DNA of 19,173 nucleotides. It comes from Glomus cerebriforme. Lineage: Eukaryota; Glomeromycota; Glomeromycetes; Glomerales; Glomeraceae. The notes under the pieces are model-generated. The model was not told the DNA's origin and searched no databases. It worked only from the letters and a program-made list of their open reading frames with translations. The position numbers and the translations under genes were made by a program. Shown here one piece after another: positions 18,294-19,173 of the stretch (position 1 is the first letter of the stretch; every line of letters begins with the position of its first letter). Location: assembly GCA_003550305.1 (NCBI GenBank), contig QKYT01000148.1:189333-208505 (forward strand), read 5' to 3'.

Positions 18294-18445
18294 TGACATC
18301 TATGTATTACCAATTGTGTAATTTCTACATATGATTTCATCTAAGGATGGGTCCATGATATTATGAACAATTGTGAAAATTAAGGTTCAATTCTGCAATT
18401 TTGGCTAAATTATATATTATAAACTTTATTAAAGCATAATTTTAC

Positions 18446-18800
18446 CAATATTGATGCTAGAATGATGATTTTACTACCATTTAAATCCTCTCATTGAGAC
18501 AAATCAAATGATATATAAATTTTATTGAAATCAAATTACTGAATGATATTCCATCACCAATAATTTTTAAATGTTTGTTTAGTATTATCTTCATTAATAT
18601 CAATAATAAAAAGATGAATTTTTACTATTTGAATCCTCTCATAAATTATTGGATCATGATTTATTTTTAAAAATTGTTAAATGTTTATATAGTTGTATCT
18701 CTATCAATATTAATGTTAGAAAGATGATACTTATATATTTGATTCAGCTCAATGAGAGAATTTGAAAGGTATAAATTTTAACAAAATCTAATCACTAGAT
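18446..18800. repeat. Three degenerate tandem units
   Basis: Units begin near 18446, 18592 and 18704 with CAATATTGATGCTAGAATGA, TTAATATCAATAATAAAAAG and TCAATATTAATGTTAGAAAG, each followed by GATGA.TTT.ACTA.TTGAATCCTCTCA-like sequence and later AAATGTTT.TATAGT. The spacings are unequal (146 and 112 bp), so copies have lost or gained pieces. No coding potential is seen. Confidence 0.5.
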
Positions 18801-19004
18801 TTCAAGTAATTTGTAATTTTGTATTTTATATAAATCATGTGATTGGAATTGTGAAATTGCTACACAATTCAATTCAAAATTCTACAATATTGCAGATTTG
18901 GAAAAATAATTGTAGCATTATCTTTATCTTTAGCAGATTTTTTCATATTCATCAGGAAGTTTTGAACAGGCATATAAAGTATAAACATACGTCATGTGTT
19001 GCTC

Positions 19005-19079
19005 AACACCAAAAAAGTGTTGCGCAATGAACCCTTTGTCAACCAACGTGATTAAAAATGTGTTGTGCAACACTTTTTT
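19005..19079. repeat. Inverted repeat AAAAAAGTGTTGCGCAA, possible small MITE
   Basis: AAAAAAGTGTTGCGCAA (19011-19027) matches the reverse complement of 19063-19079 at 16 of 17 bases, with a 35-base loop. GTGTTG..CAACAC also occurs just outside the left arm (18996-19009) and within the right arm (19060-19073), giving nested pairing. It may be a miniature element or the end of one. Confidence 0.6.
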
Positions 19080-19140
19080 AGATGTATAACAATATACAGT
19101 AAAACAACTGCAGTTTAAAAATGCATATAATAACACTAGA

Positions 19141-19173
19141 TTAGTTGAAAAACGCGTATAATTAGTTGAAAAA
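19141..19173. repeat. Direct repeat TTAGTTGAAAAA at window edge
   Basis: TTAGTTGAAAAA occurs at 19141-19152 and 19162-19173, a period of 21 bases. The window ends inside it, so it may be the start of a tandem array. Confidence 0.5.

Noticed and set aside
18839..19136. Overlapping short open frames on both strands at the window's right edge
   Set aside because: They cross the GTGTTG/CAACAC hairpin and simple sequence; no domain or splice logic.
1..19173. CRISPR arrays, tRNA or rRNA genes, bacterial-type operons
   Set aside because: I looked for regularly spaced repeats, cloverleaf-like segments and Shine-Dalgarno-led gene chains and found none; introns and gene families indicate a eukaryotic nuclear genome.

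Overview
The window looks like nuclear DNA of an arbuscular mycorrhizal fungus (Glomeromycotina, most likely Rhizophagus). The base composition is very AT-rich, introns are short (70-131 bp) with GTAAGT/GTATAA-type donors, and repeat relics are dense. The kinase genes begin with a small CxxC...WCxxC motif followed by the block 'NFKNWSSGNDDI..FIQHTQLSA..LEWIPYDRF', which I know from the hugely expanded Rhizophagus kinase families. The organism call rests on recognition, not on a database search.

Region 1 (1-11620) is a segmental duplication array. Three copies in the same orientation (A about 1-2000, B 5944-7300, C 9588-11620) each hold a minus-strand two-exon kinase gene, its upstream region with a conserved TTACGTAA palindrome, and (A and B clearly, C as a scrap) a decayed plus-strand fragment of a BTB/BACK-type gene. 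Copy C is a complete 417-residue kinase. Copy A is intact but runs off the left edge. Copy B is dead: it has a +1 shift in an A8 run, and a 590-bp inverted-repeat element has replaced most of its intron and all of exon 2. Between A and B lie a second, older kinase relic of another subfamily, a decayed reverse-transcriptase (LINE-type) relic and a small direct repeat.

Region 2 (11620-14700) carries one well-supported multi-exon gene on the minus strand. Six exons (five introns with matching phases) encode a protein of about 344 residues with seven hydrophobic segments, a short Cys-rich N-terminus and a short C-tail: a 7TM receptor-like protein.

Region 3 (14700-19173) is gene-poor. It holds a possible small secreted-peptide ORF, a fourth copy of the kinase upstream region in the opposite orientation (its coding sequence is lost about 10 bases after the ATG), two copies of a direct repeat, and a 275-bp foldback MITE inside one repeat copy. 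The other copy preserves the empty site, which exposes a 4-bp target duplication. Degenerate tandem repeats and hairpins fill the rest.

The genes suggest signalling (cytoplasmic kinases plus a membrane receptor-like protein), but nothing in the sequence shows that they act together. The most notable features are structural: recurrent duplication, truncation and micro-inversion of a kinase cassette together with foldback elements.
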